DNA from: Bacteroidales bacterium
Lineage (GTDB): Bacteria > Bacteroidota > Bacteroidia > Bacteroidales > UBA932
DNA length: 47,761 bases
Assembly (NCBI GenBank): GCA_017627955.1
Contig: JAGAFU010000045.1
Span: forward strand, 1-47,761
Direction of reading: 5' to 3'
The notes beneath the pieces were generated by a model. It was not told the origin of the DNA and searched no databases. It worked only from the letters and a program-made list of their open reading frames with translations. Every line of letters starts with the position of its first letter. Position 1 is the first letter of the stretch. A program made the position numbers and the translations under genes. Positions 15,965-23,474 of the stretch are shown piece after piece.

Positions 15965-17659
15965 CTACCAGAAATAAATATAAAATGCCACGGTGACCGC
16001 CAGGATAATACATGAGTGGATAATGTCCCATGTGCCCCAGGAAGCCCTTGTGGCTGCCTTTTGCTCAGGAGTCGCCGTGCCGAAGCAGAGTCCCTGGACC
16101 TGTTCCTCGGAAGGTTTGGGAGTAAACATGGTCACCACGAACGCCAGAGCGACGCAGAACAGGAACATCCAGACGCAGAACGCATAGACATTCATCTCAT
16201 TGAAGATGAAGGTGAAAGCGTTATGCGACTCAGGATTGACTATCATCGTGACAAGGCGGGTCAGGCCAAGGGCCAGACCGGCGATAAGGGTCCACATTCC
16301 GGCCTTGGGGGAAGTCTTCTTCCAGCAGACACCGAGAAGGAACACCGCCGCGATCGAAGGAGCCACAAGGCTCTGGACGCTCTGGATGTAGTTGTAGAGG
16401 CTCTTTCCCATCTTCTGGATCACGAGGATCCAGAGCACTCCGAACACGACCACTATCACAGTCGCCAAACGGCCGATCCTCACCAGTTTCTTCTCAGGTG
16501 TGTCCGGATTGCGGCGTTTGTAGATGTCGATAGTGTAGAGCATCGCAGAGGAGTTGTACAGCGATGCCAGCGAGCTCATCAGCGCGGCGAGGATACCGCA
16601 GATCACAACCCCCTTCAGACCAACCGGCAGAAGAGTGTTCACCAGCATCGGGAAGGCCAAGTCCGGATTGGCGAGGGTTCCGTCAGGCTGGGCTCCAAGG
16701 GCAGAAGCCAACATCTGGCCAGTCTGGGAACCAGGGACCTTTGTCAGAGCAAAAGCGATCATTCCGGGAATCAGGAAAAGGAACACCGGAAGGAGTTTCA
16801 GATATGCTCCGAATATGGTACCTCTACGAGCCTCTTTCTCATCTTTTCCGGACAAGACCCTCTGGACGATAAACTGGTCGGTGCACCAATACCAGAAGCC
16901 GATAATAGCGGATCCGAACAACGCCCCGTACCAGGGGAACTCAGAGTCTCTCCCGTCGCGCATCAGGGAAGTCATAGAGTCGCCATATTCATTCACGCTC
17001 TGGGCTCCGCAAATGTCCATCATGGTGTTCCAGCCGCCCAATTCCTTGAGGCCGAGCCACAGGATCACCAATGAGCCGAGAAGCAGGATCGGGGTCTGAA
17101 GAACAGAAGTCTTCAGGACTGACTCCATGCCGCCGATGACGGTGTAGATCGCGGTGATAATCACCAAAGCGAGCGCGGCGACCCAGAAGTTGATGCCCAG
17201 CAGCGCGTTAAGCGCCAAACCTCCTGCCATGACGGTCACAGAGACCTTTGTCAGGACATAACTCGCGAGCGAAAGATAAGTCAGGATGCCACGGCTCTCC
17301 TTGTTGTAGCGTTTCTCAAGGAACTCGGGCATGGTGTAGACCATTGAGCGCTGGTAGAACGGGACGAAGACCCAGCCGAGGATGAGGATCATCCAGCCCT
17401 GGATCTCCCAATGGGCCTGGGCCATACCGGCCGATGCGCCTGTTCCGGCCAGGCCGATAAGGTGCTCGGAACCTATGTTGGACGCGAATATGGAGGCGCC
17501 TATGGCTATCCAGGTAGCAGAGCGGCCGTCCAGGAAGTAATCGCCGGAAGTCAGTTGTTTCTTACGGAACACATCCCAGACGATCCAGATCATCCCCGCG
17601 AAGAACAGGGCGATGACTATCCAGTCCCAAGACTGGAGGGTGATGCGATTGAGATCCAT
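15965..17659 (-). CDS. Sodium/solute symporter (SSS family), probable arabinose transporter
   Basis: A 564-residue integral inner-membrane protein with roughly 14 hydrophobic segments, in the SGLT group of the SSS family. Diagnostic sequences are the early SGDYFLDGRSATW, the sodium-site region ASIFASNIGSEHLIGL, and GGMESVLKTSVLQ. SGLT-type members import sugars with Na+. Position between the epimerase gene and araD makes L-arabinose or arabino-oligosaccharide breakdown product the likely cargo; this is inference. It starts 1 nt after the galM-like gene stop. Confidence 0.88.
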   Translation of the reverse strand: MDLNRITLQSWDWIVIALFFAGMIWIVWDVFRKKQLTSGDYFLDGRSATWIAIGASIFASNIGSEHLIGLAGTGASAGMAQAHWEIQGWMILILGWVFVPFYQRSMVYTMPEFLEKRYNKESRGILTYLSLASYVLTKVSVTVMAGGLALNALLGINFWVAALALVIITAIYTVIGGMESVLKTSVLQTPILLLGSLVILWLGLKELGGWNTMMDICGAQSVNEYGDSMTSLMRDGRDSEFPWYGALFGSAIIGFWYWCTDQFIVQRVLSGKDEKEARRGTIFGAYLKLLPVFLFLIPGMIAFALTKVPGSQTGQMLASALGAQPDGTLANPDLAFPMLVNTLLPVGLKGVVICGILAALMSSLASLYNSSAMLYTIDIYKRRNPDTPEKKLVRIGRLATVIVVVFGVLWILVIQKMGKSLYNYIQSVQSLVAPSIAAVFLLGVCWKKTSPKAGMWTLIAGLALGLTRLVTMIVNPESHNAFTFIFNEMNVYAFCVWMFLFCVALAFVVTMFTPKPSEEQVQGLCFGTATPEQKAATRASWGTWDIIHSCIILAVTVAFYIYFW

Positions 17660-17660
17660 A

Positions 17661-18809
17661 TTACCTCACGGAGAAGGCGAACACGCAATGGCTTGTGTAC
17701 TTCTCGCCGGGCTTCAGGGTAGCGGAAGGCCAGTCGGGCTTGTTGGGAGTGTCCGGATATTTCTGGGTCTCAAGGCAGATGGCGCGGCGGAAATTGTAAA
17801 CCACGCCCTTCTTACCGGTGACGGTCCCGTCAAGGAAGTTGCCCGCATAGATCTGGACTCCAGGCTCATCGGTGTACTGTTTCAGGGCTATGCCGGTCTG
17901 GGGGCAGTAAAGCTCGGCCGCGAGGACGGTGTCGTCTCCCTTGGTGTCGAGGACCCAGTTGTGGTCATATCCCTTTCCGTTGTGGAGCTGGTCATAATCG
18001 GCATTGATGTCCTTGCCAACGAGCTTTGCCTTGCGGAAATCCATCGGGGTCCCTTCGACAGGAGCGATCTCGCCGGTGGTCATGAACGTGTCGTCCACAG
18101 GGGTGAAATTGGAGGCGTTGATGTAAAGCTCATCATCCTCGACGCTGTGATTGGCAGGATCTCCGGAAAGGTTGAAATAGGAATGGTTGGTCATGTTGAT
18201 GACCGTGGTCTTGTCGGTGGTGGCCTCGTAACGGATGTCGATGGCGTTGTCCTCCGTAAGGGTGAAGGTCACATAGGCCGTGACATGGCCAGGGAAGTTG
18301 GCTTCTCCGTCGGGAGAGTCAAACTTCAGTTTCAGGGTGTTGCCGGAACCGGCGACAACCTCGGCGACCTTGTACTGCCAACCATTGGGGCCTCCATGGA
18401 GGCAATGGCCGTAGTTATTCTGAGGGAGCTGATACTCAACACCTTCCACAGTGATCTTGCCTTGGTTGATACGGTTGGCGTAACGGCCAATCGTGGCGCC
18501 AAAGTCCGTCTGATTGTTCTCCGGGAAATAATCCTGGATCTTGTCGAAGCCCAGGACGACATCCTTGTACTCACCCTTCTTGTCAGGAACCATCACGGAG
18601 ACGATGCGGCCTCCGAAATTGGTGATGCTGACTTCCATACCGGCCTTGTTGGTCAGCGTGTAAAGGTTGATCCACTTACCGTCCCTCTCAACATGGAAGG
18701 CCTCGGGATCAAGGCCGGACTTCAAACCAGTGACTTCGACCTTCTTCTTTCCGCCGCAACCCAGGATCAGGAGAGCGGCCGCACAAACAGCGAAAATCTT
18801 TTTAAACAT
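17661..18809 (-). CDS. Aldose 1-epimerase (mutarotase), lipoprotein
   Basis: Interconverts alpha and beta anomers of free sugars. The 382-residue protein has a lipoprotein signal (lipobox ILGC, about residue 18), so it acts outside the cytoplasm. GalM landmarks are NFGGRIVSVMVPDK, GRYANRI, LHGGPNGW (catalytic histidine region), NHSYFNLSG (second histidine) and a late AICLETQKYPD glutamate. Typical cytoplasmic GalM is about 340 residues; the excess is the signal and linker. It would equilibrate arabinose released by GH127 before uptake by the adjacent symporter. Confidence 0.92.
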   Translation of the reverse strand: MFKKIFAVCAAALLILGCGGKKKVEVTGLKSGLDPEAFHVERDGKWINLYTLTNKAGMEVSITNFGGRIVSVMVPDKKGEYKDVVLGFDKIQDYFPENNQTDFGATIGRYANRINQGKITVEGVEYQLPQNNYGHCLHGGPNGWQYKVAEVVAGSGNTLKLKFDSPDGEANFPGHVTAYVTFTLTEDNAIDIRYEATTDKTTVINMTNHSYFNLSGDPANHSVEDDELYINASNFTPVDDTFMTTGEIAPVEGTPMDFRKAKLVGKDINADYDQLHNGKGYDHNWVLDTKGDDTVLAAELYCPQTGIALKQYTDEPGVQIYAGNFLDGTVTGKKGVVYNFRRAICLETQKYPDTPNKPDWPSATLKPGEKYTSHCVFAFSVR

Positions 18810-18832
18810 GGCTTTAAAATATTATTAATCAA

Positions 18833-20839
18833 TTATTTCTTCTCAAAAGGCTTAGCCGGAGACGCGGACCCCAACTCCGTCGGGAACCAGACGGTCATCT
18901 CCCCGGCACCCCTGTGACACCAAGCGTAATAAGGGATCATGTTCAGTTTCACATCGTCCACTCTCAGTCGTCCCATCTGGTCATAATGGAGGGTCTGGAC
19001 AATGGTCGAAATCTTCTCGACCGGATAGCCGAGGACATCTCCATGGGAAACCGTCATGGCCGGATCAGGACCCATCAGGACGCTCCTGACAGGGAAACTG
19101 TTGTCTGCGGCCTCGGCGCAATAGACGATCGGTCCTCTTTCTATAGCGATCCTGCCACGGTCAGCCTCGACTTCCTCGCGGGCGGTTACGACTCTCGGCT
19201 CCATGTCCAGATGGAGCGAGACTTTGTCGCCCTTCTTCCAGCTACGGGTTATGGTGAAATATCCCTTATCAAGCTCGGATGAAACTTCTTCCCCGTTAAC
19301 CAAAACCTTGTAACTCAGCGACTTCCCGTCGGCATATTTATAAAGTTCACCGGGAGCGACCTCGCCCCTGACCCATCCGGGAATACGGAGTTTCAGGGAG
19401 AAAGTCTTGGCGGAGTTCTTGTCGATCGTGATCTGGACATCCCCGTTCCAGGGATAACCGGTCTCCTGCCTCAGGATGACATCCTTCCCGTTCACCTTCT
19501 GGGTGAGGGTGTTGGGCATATAGAGGTTGACATACAAGTCACTCCCGTTCACCGCATAGACATATCCGGGAACGGAAGGGATGAAACGGCAGATGTTCGA
19601 AGGGCAGCAGGCGCAGCCGAACCAAGGCTTGCGCTCGTAGCCTCCAGCTGACTCCAGAGGGTTCGGATAGAAGAACCCGTCGCCTTGGAGGGACACTCCG
19701 GAGAGGAGTCCGTTGTAAAGGGTCCGCTCCAGGACATCGTAATATTTCGACTCGCCATGGAGAAGGAACATCCTGTGGTTGACATAGACATTGCCGATGG
19801 CGGCGCAGGTCTCGCAATATGCAGAGGCGTTCGGTAGCTCGTAATTCTTTCCGAAAGCCTCGCCCCTGTTGGTGGCGCCGATGCCTCCGGTAATGTATAA
19901 CTTCTTGGAAACGATGTTGTCCCAGATCCGGTCTATCGTCTCGATATATTCCTTGTCTCCGGTCAAGGCGGCGACATCCGCTATTCCGGAATACATGTAA
20001 GTAGCCCGGACGGCGTGACCCACAGCCTCGTCCTGCTCCAAGATCGGGAGATGGGACTGGGTGTAAAGATCACTGGTGGCCGTCTTGCCCCTGCGATCGA
20101 GGAAGTACTTGGCTTGTTCGAGGTATTTCTTGTCTCCAGTCACGAGATAGAGGCGGCAGAGGGCCATCTCGGCGATCTGGTGGCCGGGAACCCTCTCCAC
20201 CTGGCCCGGTCCGGGACCGATCTCTCGGCAGACGCAGTCGGCGTACCTGATCGCTATATCGAGGAAGTTACGTTTGCCAGTGGCCTGGTAATGAGCCACG
20301 GCTCCATCGACCATGTGACCGAGATTGTAAAGCTCATGGCTGAGCACCTCGACCTTTTCCCATCTATGATCTCCGGACCAATTGTGCGGATGCTTGGGGT
20401 TCATGGTCCTGGAGGTATAGAGATATCCGTCCGGTTCCTGACCGGCGGCGACAATGACAAGGACACTGTCGATATATGCCTCGAGTTTCTTGTCGGGATA
20501 GGTCTGGAGGACATAGCTGGCGCCCTCGATGGTCTTGTAGACATCGGTGTCGTCAAAAGCCAAACCTCCGACTTCATATTTCTCGCTCGGATGGGCGGCC
20601 TTGACGAAGTTCTCGTACCGGCCGGTCTCCTCGCACTTGCTGAATGCCAGAGGAATAGTAACTTCCCTGGAAGCTTTCAATCTCTGGCCCCAAAAGCCAT
20701 CGCCTACTTTAACGGAGGTGAACTGGACCGGGGTTATAGGGTAGCCACCGCCCTGGGGTGTTGTCTTTTTGTTCTTGTCGGCCGAGGTCAGCAGAAGGAT
20801 AGCCGCGGCGGAGAGGAGAATAATGGTTATTCGTCTCAT
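18833..20839 (-). CDS. Beta-L-arabinofuranosidase, GH127
   Basis: Retaining glycosidase with a zinc-held cysteine nucleophile that releases L-arabinose from beta-arabinofuranosides. The 668-residue protein has an N-terminal Sec signal (hydrophobic stretch ending LLTSA near residue 20). The family's key CCPSN motif is present in GCACCPSNICR, and the upstream ETCAAIGNVY segment supplies the expected acid and zinc residues. The (alpha/alpha)6 barrel is followed by a beta-sandwich domain. It is the first gene of the ara operon, directly after the promoter at 20874-20905, so extracytoplasmic arabinoside cleavage and catabolism are co-expressed. Confidence 0.92.
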   Translation of the reverse strand: MRRITIILLSAAAILLLTSADKNKKTTPQGGGYPITPVQFTSVKVGDGFWGQRLKASREVTIPLAFSKCEETGRYENFVKAAHPSEKYEVGGLAFDDTDVYKTIEGASYVLQTYPDKKLEAYIDSVLVIVAAGQEPDGYLYTSRTMNPKHPHNWSGDHRWEKVEVLSHELYNLGHMVDGAVAHYQATGKRNFLDIAIRYADCVCREIGPGPGQVERVPGHQIAEMALCRLYLVTGDKKYLEQAKYFLDRRGKTATSDLYTQSHLPILEQDEAVGHAVRATYMYSGIADVAALTGDKEYIETIDRIWDNIVSKKLYITGGIGATNRGEAFGKNYELPNASAYCETCAAIGNVYVNHRMFLLHGESKYYDVLERTLYNGLLSGVSLQGDGFFYPNPLESAGGYERKPWFGCACCPSNICRFIPSVPGYVYAVNGSDLYVNLYMPNTLTQKVNGKDVILRQETGYPWNGDVQITIDKNSAKTFSLKLRIPGWVRGEVAPGELYKYADGKSLSYKVLVNGEEVSSELDKGYFTITRSWKKGDKVSLHLDMEPRVVTAREEVEADRGRIAIERGPIVYCAEAADNSFPVRSVLMGPDPAMTVSHGDVLGYPVEKISTIVQTLHYDQMGRLRVDDVKLNMIPYYAWCHRGAGEMTVWFPTELGSASPAKPFEKK

Positions 20840-20873
20840 CGGATGGTTGTTAGTCGGTTGTTATTCCAAATAT

Positions 20874-20905
20874 CAAATATAAAGAATATTCGCCGAAAAG
20901 CCAAA
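20874..20905 (-). promoter_or_regulatory. Predicted promoter of the L-arabinose operon
   Basis: TATATTTG (20874-20881 on the minus strand) and TTTG (20902-20905) are spaced by 20 nt; the GH127 ATG lies about 35 nt downstream. No AraR-like regulator gene is in the window, and I see no clear operator palindrome. Confidence 0.7.
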
Positions 20906-20915
20906 CGACCACCCC

Positions 20916-20942
20916 TGTCATCCTGAGCAAAGCGAAGGATCT
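20916..20942 (+). repeat. Dispersed palindromic element, copy 5 (+), with partial copy
   Basis: Full 27-bp copy with compensated outer pairs (ATCCT/AGGAT), inner GC/GC pairs and an AAA loop. A direct partial copy (GCAAAGCGAAGGATCT) follows at 20945-20960 and reaches the stop codon of the DUF2442-HTH gene. It separates that gene from the ara promoter. Confidence 0.8.
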
Positions 20943-20958
20943 ATGCAAAGCGAAGGAT

Positions 20959-21360
20959 CTAGCGAAGCGACATAAGCTCGGAACCAATCGCTCTTATTGT
21001 CGAGAATATCTCCTCAAGCCTTTTTTCCGAAGGCTTTTTCGTGCCAGAAATGTATTGTGCGAAAAGGCTCTGGGAGATTCCCATTCTCCGGGCTACGGCA
21101 GATGCGTTTAGTTCCGGATGTGACAAGAACAATTCCCGAAGTTCCGTTTTCGGCTTATGCCGGAAGAACTCTTCAAATAACAGATCCTCATCAAGTTCCG
21201 GCCAACGAACGCCGAAATCATCGACGATGAAACTAGCCCTCTGCTTGGAAGAGGCAAGCCGAAGCCTCGGGTAGTCAGAGAAAGATTCAGAGGCCTCTGC
21301 CCCATCATCTCTCCGTACCCAGACAGCATCATCTGTAAGCCATATCTTCTCAATCTTCAT
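20959..21360 (-). CDS. DUF2442 protein with C-terminal XRE-like HTH
   Basis: A 133-residue protein. The first 65 or so residues are a DUF2442 domain (KIEKIWLTDDAVWVRRDDG, then SFSDYPRLRLAS), and residues 80-125 form a helix-turn-helix (NASAVARRMGISQSLFAQYI). It starts inside the upstream DUF4160 gene, overlapping by 11 nt. DUF4160-DUF2442 pairs recur widely and are usually proposed as toxin/antitoxin modules; here the HTH makes this the likely antitoxin and autoregulator. The codons for its C-terminal residues (STIRAIGSE) are repeated upstream of the module. Confidence 0.75.
   Translation of the reverse strand: MKIEKIWLTDDAVWVRRDDGAEASESFSDYPRLRLASSKQRASFIVDDFGVRWPELDEDLLFEEFFRHKPKTELRELFLSHPELNASAVARRMGISQSLFAQYISGTKKPSEKRLEEIFSTIRAIGSELMSLR
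20979..21005 (+). repeat. 27-bp direct repeat around the DUF4160/DUF2442 module, copy A
   Basis: Matches 21671-21697 at 26 of 27 positions (21 contiguous bp identical). This copy lies inside the 3' end of the DUF2442-HTH gene. Confidence 0.8.
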
Positions 21361-21604
21361 TAACCTTCTCTTCGTTATTGAAATATCTGTTCCAATGCTC
21401 AGCGATAACCTCTTGGTTTTCCTCTATAACCGACTCAACAAGCTTAAGTTCAGCAGGTTTCAACCCATAGTTCTCAACAAGTTCGACTGGAGCAATCGTA
21501 AATTTAGCTCTCGCTCTCCCTTTTATCACGTGAATATGGATAGGAGCATGGTCATTAGAGTAAAACCGGAAAATAAAACCAAATACGATAAATACAGTAG
21601 GCAT
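21350..21604 (-). CDS. DUF4160 protein, putative toxin partner
   Basis: An 84-residue protein matching DUF4160: the start MPTVFIVFGFIFRFYSNDHA followed by PIHIHVIKGRARAKF is characteristic, including the HAPIHIHV histidine motif. DUF4160 proteins are nearly always encoded directly before DUF2442, as here. Biochemical activity is not established to my knowledge; the toxin role is inference from gene order and the coupled overlap. The ATG at 21604 follows a clear promoter by about 20 nt. Confidence 0.75.
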   Translation of the reverse strand: MPTVFIVFGFIFRFYSNDHAPIHIHVIKGRARAKFTIAPVELVENYGLKPAELKLVESVIEENQEVIAEHWNRYFNNEEKVNED

Positions 21605-21626
21605 AAATTGAAGTTTTTCATTTCCG

Positions 21627-21657
21627 CAAATTTAGGTAATAATTTAATTACCTCAAA
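21627..21657 (-). promoter_or_regulatory. Promoter with built-in operator for the DUF4160/DUF2442 module
   Basis: On the minus strand TTTG (21654-21657) and TAAATTTG (21627-21634) are spaced by exactly 19 nt. The spacer is almost entirely an inverted repeat, AGGTAAT (21634-21640), 6 nt, ATTACCT (21647-21653). A repressor bound there would block RNA polymerase; the HTH protein of the pair is the obvious candidate. Confidence 0.7.
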
Positions 21658-21670
21658 ATATATTTGCTAT

Positions 21671-21697
21671 CGGAATCAATCGCTCTTATTGTCGAGA
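21671..21697 (+). repeat. 27-bp direct repeat around the DUF4160/DUF2442 module, copy B
   Basis: Near-identical to 20979-21005. Read on the minus strand it encodes STIRAID, equivalent to the tail of the DUF2442-HTH protein, so it is a leftover 3' piece of a second DUF2442-HTH-like gene. Confidence 0.75.
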
Positions 21698-21730
21698 GTT
21701 TTTCGTATATTGCGGAAAATCAGAAAACTT

Positions 21731-22318
21731 ATGGATAAACTGGTATCGGATCTTCTTGGCGGCCTGGGGCGCCTTTTCAAGAACAAAGTCAGCCAGACGG
21801 TCACAAAGGCTGTCAGCGGGAAAAACAAAACTTACACATTTGAGACATTACCTCAGTCCGTGGACGACCTCAAGGCCCTCCCGGAAGCGGCTCTGACTGA
21901 CGTCTATGCCGTAGCCGCCCTGTCACTCCTGGCGCTCACACGCTTCGAGACCGACCGGGAAGAATCAATCAAGATGCTTAACTTCCTGAAAGGACCCGAT
22001 CCACTGACCCCCATGGCCCTCCAGCAGATCTCCGACCGGTTCATGGACGGGAAGTTCTACAAGGTAAACTCATTCTTCGAGGGAGCCACCCCGACGAACA
22101 ACTACACGCCTTCGAAGCCTTATAAGATCAAGGTTTCCTCAACTCCATATTCATTTGAGAATGAGAATTGGGCTGTCCTGTACCTCAACTCCGGCGGAGC
22201 CGACAACCCCCGCCCGGTCAAGCTGAGGAAGAAACCCAGCACCGGACAGTGGTTCCTGGTTGAGATCCAGTATCTTGGCGATGTGCGGACTCCCGTCGCC
22301 GCCGACAAGTGGGCCTAG
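21731..22318 (+). CDS. Conserved protein of unknown function (DUF6935-like)
   Basis: From ATG 21731 the product is 195 residues. There is no signal peptide or membrane segment. An amphipathic start (LVSDLLGGLGRLF) leads to a helical region (FETLPQSVDDLKALPEAALT) and a beta-rich C-terminal half (ATPTNNYTPSKPY, GGADNPRPVKLRKK, then GQWFLVEIQ and a final DKWA). From memory this pattern fits DUF6935 proteins of gut bacteria; I hold that loosely. It is convergent with the fucosyltransferase gene, with only 8 nt between stops. No function is proposed. Confidence 0.7.
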   Translation: MDKLVSDLLGGLGRLFKNKVSQTVTKAVSGKNKTYTFETLPQSVDDLKALPEAALTDVYAVAALSLLALTRFETDREESIKMLNFLKGPDPLTPMALQQISDRFMDGKFYKVNSFFEGATPTNNYTPSKPYKIKVSSTPYSFENENWAVLYLNSGGADNPRPVKLRKKPSTGQWFLVEIQYLGDVRTPVAADKWA

Positions 22319-22326
22319 GGACACCT

Positions 22327-23166
22327 TCAAAGTTCGTCCGTATCAACACAGATCCATTCCGCGGGGCAAGGGTCTTTTTTATACCCTTTCATCCACCCTC
22401 TGGGTCGCAAGACTATCTTATCCCGATAATCTCCCAACCAGGCTCCCCACCACGAGAAGCTACTGTTAGCTATGATGTTATGATGACACTTCGTCATCAG
22501 GTACATGTCTTTGTAACTCTCCTTTCCTCGGTTGTGATCCACAATCTGATAGTCAACCCCTGTGTCTTTCATAAAGTCGGCGCTCCACTCCAAGTCATCG
22601 CTGAACACATAGAAGAAAGGATTCTCAACCTTGCTTCTAATGTACTCAATCGCCCGTTTAAAGTATGAAGGATCACAAACTTGCCAAAAAGAGTATTTCA
22701 GGTAATCCCCTCGCCTGATGTGGATTGAGACGCTTTCCCGATTCTCCATCTCCTGACCGAGAGCCAGGTTTCTCTCATCTATGCCACGGAAACGGAACGA
22801 CTGACGGACTTCATCCTTGACCTCGGAGAAATACCGTTCATCCTGCCAATAACCTTTGACAAAGGGTTTTCTGGTCTTGAATACTCCAGGATTGAATACT
22901 TCGACATTCTCTTTAAAACATAACAACCGCTGAAAGCGATTTATCGCGAGAGGCGTGATATGTTTTATAAGCTTCCCGTCAGCAACAATATCCAGATTGT
23001 CCCGATCAATATGGAAATCATCACATAACTCAAAACCATTATGGACTTGATTCCATGAGATCATACAACAGTTTATGGTTGGATTACGCCCTTTTTTCCT
23101 CATCACCAGATAAAGCGCATATTGGAACATCTCATTTCCCAATCCGTCAGTGAATATAATTTGCAT
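22327..23166 (-). CDS. Alpha-1,2-fucosyltransferase family protein (GT11)
   Basis: Transfers fucose from GDP-fucose to a glycan acceptor. I take ATG 23166 (279 residues), which gives the usual opening DGLGNEMFQYALYL. The donor-binding motif HIRRGDY is intact, and the C-terminal IANSSFSWWGAWL block is typical of GT11. No other surface-polysaccharide genes are adjacent, so it is an orphan. Composition is visibly AT-rich relative to neighbours, suggesting acquisition. It could decorate a capsule or O-antigen with an alpha-1,2-fucose; the acceptor is unknown. Confidence 0.88.
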   Translation of the reverse strand: MQIIFTDGLGNEMFQYALYLVMRKKGRNPTINCCMISWNQVHNGFELCDDFHIDRDNLDIVADGKLIKHITPLAINRFQRLLCFKENVEVFNPGVFKTRKPFVKGYWQDERYFSEVKDEVRQSFRFRGIDERNLALGQEMENRESVSIHIRRGDYLKYSFWQVCDPSYFKRAIEYIRSKVENPFFYVFSDDLEWSADFMKDTGVDYQIVDHNRGKESYKDMYLMTKCHHNIIANSSFSWWGAWLGDYRDKIVLRPRGWMKGYKKDPCPAEWICVDTDEL

Positions 23167-23227
23167 ATTGAATAATTTCTGGAATACGCGAGGTGGCAAT
23201 CGAATACAATTGTCTGACCATCTTTAA

Positions 23228-23258
23228 CAAATATAATTATTATTCTTTAATCCACAAC
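23228..23258 (-). promoter_or_regulatory. Predicted promoter of the GT11 gene
   Basis: TATATTTG (23228-23235, minus strand) with a GTTG near-match (23255-23258) 19 nt upstream. It implies a leader of about 55 nt. The rest of the gap to 23474 holds AT-rich sequence without ORFs, then the repeats and terminator listed separately. Confidence 0.5.
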
Positions 23259-23337
23259 AACTATAACTGCCGTGATTCTAATCTGTTTTCATTGGACCTG
23301 TTTAAAAAACATTAACATTTGCAAAAATGAACGGAAT

Positions 23338-23364
23338 GGATTCTTCGCTTCGCTCAGAATGACA
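23338..23364 (-). repeat. Dispersed palindromic element, copy 6 (-)
   Basis: Full copy whose hairpin centre reads GCGAAGC on the minus strand, a heptamer known to form an exceptionally stable DNA mini-hairpin. Outer arms are ATTCT/AGAAT. Confidence 0.85.
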
Positions 23365-23424
23365 GGGCGGCGCTTTGAATGACAGGGCGGCGCTTTGAAT
23401 GACAGGGTGGCGCTATGAAAGACA
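23365..23424. repeat. Three tandem 20-bp repeats
   Basis: Two identical units (23365-23384, 23385-23404; GGGCGGCGCTTTGAATGACA) and a third with three changes (23405-23424). Each unit ends in GAATGACA (GAAAGACA in the third), the foot of the dispersed element, so the array probably grew from its end. No spacers: this is not CRISPR. Confidence 0.85.
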
Positions 23425-23459
23425 AAACCGGCCCGCACGAATGTGCAGGCCGGTTTTTT
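23424..23459. terminator. Bidirectional terminator downstream of the DUF1015 gene
   Basis: AAAACCGGCC (23424-23433) pairs with GGCCGGTTTT (23448-23457), with an inner GCAC/GTGC extension. Flanking A and T runs serve both directions. The DUF1015 stop is 16 nt away on the minus strand. Confidence 0.8.
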
Positions 23460-23474
23460 AAATCTTGAAAAGCC

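Noticed and set aside
15965-20926. Long open frames on the + strand opposite the arabinose operon (for example 16016-17074, 17613-18917, 20015-20926)
   Set aside because: They are antisense to well-supported enzymes, lack recognisable motifs and start signals, and arise from codon bias in GC-rich genes.
23338-23424. CRISPR-like array
   Set aside because: Units are contiguous 20-bp tandem repeats without spacers and derive from the foot of the dispersed hairpin element.
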